From: an uncultured Clostridia bacterium
GTDB taxonomy: Bacteria; Bacillota; Clostridia; Oscillospirales; CAG-272
Assembly: GCA_904502015.1 (NCBI GenBank)
Contig: CAJGEA010000104.1
Span: 1-6,674, forward strand
DNA length: 6,674 nt
Direction of reading: 5' to 3'
A program made the position numbers and the translations under genes. Below, one piece after another: positions 6,427-6,674 of this stretch. The stretch's first letter is position 1; the number at the start of each line of letters is the position of its first letter. Below the pieces are notes generated by a model. It made no database searches. It had not been told where the DNA came from and worked only from the letters and a program-made list of their open reading frames with translations.

Positions 6427-6523
6427 GGGGAGGGGCAACAGAAACCAAGAAAATACCTGTTGCCTTGTCAGGGGAGGGGGAAAAGGAACTACGGCGTTTG
6501 AGATGGTCCTTTTCCTCCTCCCC
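6427..6523. repeat. G-run pairs and long imperfect inverted repeat
   Basis: Two near-copies of GGGGAGGGG (6427-6435 and 6471-6480) flank a perfect 8-bp hairpin (GGCAACAG/CTGTTGCC). The second copy also starts a 17-bp stem, 6471-6487 with 6507-6523, broken only by one pair that is G-U in a plus-strand RNA. The loop is 19 bases. No T-run follows, so it is not a standard terminator. Confidence 0.65.
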
Positions 6524-6597
6524 CGGATACCTGCGGTAAACTCAAAAAATATCCATCACACAAAGATATTTTTATTATTGTTATTGCGAACCTTCTT

Positions 6598-6672
6598 GCG
6601 GCTACCGCCGCGCGTCAGAGGGCGTTCCCCCCTCCGACACCGCCCCCTTGGCTTTCTTGTGTCGGGGGGGGG
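6598..6672. repeat. GC-rich hairpin trio at the window edge
   Basis: Stems at 6598-6602/6607-6611 (GCGGC/GCCGC), around 6617-6622/6629-6634, and 6627-6640/6659-6672. The last has 14 pairs with one G-T and uses the terminal run of 11 G. The second and third share bases, so they cannot form together. It looks like part of a dispersed intergenic repeat. Confidence 0.55.
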
Positions 6673-6674
6673 GG

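Larger units (their letters stand above)
6319..6674. other. Gene-free region with several inverted repeats
   Basis: No convincing coding frame is seen on either strand in these 356 bases; the 60-codon frame at 6319-6501 has no family likeness and no ribosome site. It holds a short GCC triplet run (about 6339-6352), an 8-bp stem at 6434-6441/6457-6464, a 17-bp stem at 6471-6487/6507-6523, an A/T-rich 9-bp stem at 6545-6553/6565-6573, and a GC-rich trio of hairpins at 6598-6672. It probably includes the ends of dispersed repeats and the 3' flank of an upstream gene outside the window. No tRNA or known ncRNA was recognised. Confidence 0.6.

Noticed and set aside
6545..6573. A/T-rich 9-bp stem as a terminator
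   Set aside because: Stem of almost pure A/T with an 11-base loop and no adjoining gene end in the window; could arise by chance in an A/T-rich stretch.

Overview
The window looks like chromosomal DNA from a GC-rich member of the Firmicutes, most likely a gut-type Clostridia (Oscillospirales- or Christensenellales-like). This is inferred from the gene families, from strong AGGAGG-type ribosome binding sites, from two near-consensus sigma-A promoters (TTGACA/TTGACG, 17-nt spacer, TATAAT), and from hairpin-rich GC intergenic repeats of a kind common in that group. All six convincing genes lie on the minus strand, so the direction of transcription is from high to low coordinates.

Reading in that direction: 6319-6674 has no gene but holds several inverted repeats and G-rich runs. 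A sigma-A promoter (6290-6318) then drives a ROK-family glucokinase (5245-6207). A roughly 220-bp palindromic, MITE-like block (4985-5204) separates it from a 715-residue multispanning membrane protein with the look of a GT-C glycosyltransferase (2809-4956, GTG start). Next is a self-contained unit for a 67-residue DUF1858 protein: promoter 2741-2769, gene 2505-2708, intrinsic terminator 2447-2497. A second, smaller hairpin-rich repeat (2313-2400) follows. The last genes form a tight operon, trmK (tRNA m1A22 methyltransferase), a Nif3-like metal-binding protein, and a small PAP2-like membrane protein, with gaps of 10 and 25 nt.

Functionally, the trmK-nif3 pair is a conserved Firmicutes housekeeping arrangement (yqfN-yqfO in Bacillus). 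The kinase feeds glucose into glycolysis. The large membrane protein probably acts on an envelope polysaccharide or lipid-linked sugar. I see no phage, CRISPR, toxin-antitoxin or defence system. The least ordinary material is in the non-coding DNA (the MITE-like block, the G-run/hairpin region at 6427-6523, and a shared outward-facing motif at both window ends), plus two membrane proteins of unknown specific role.
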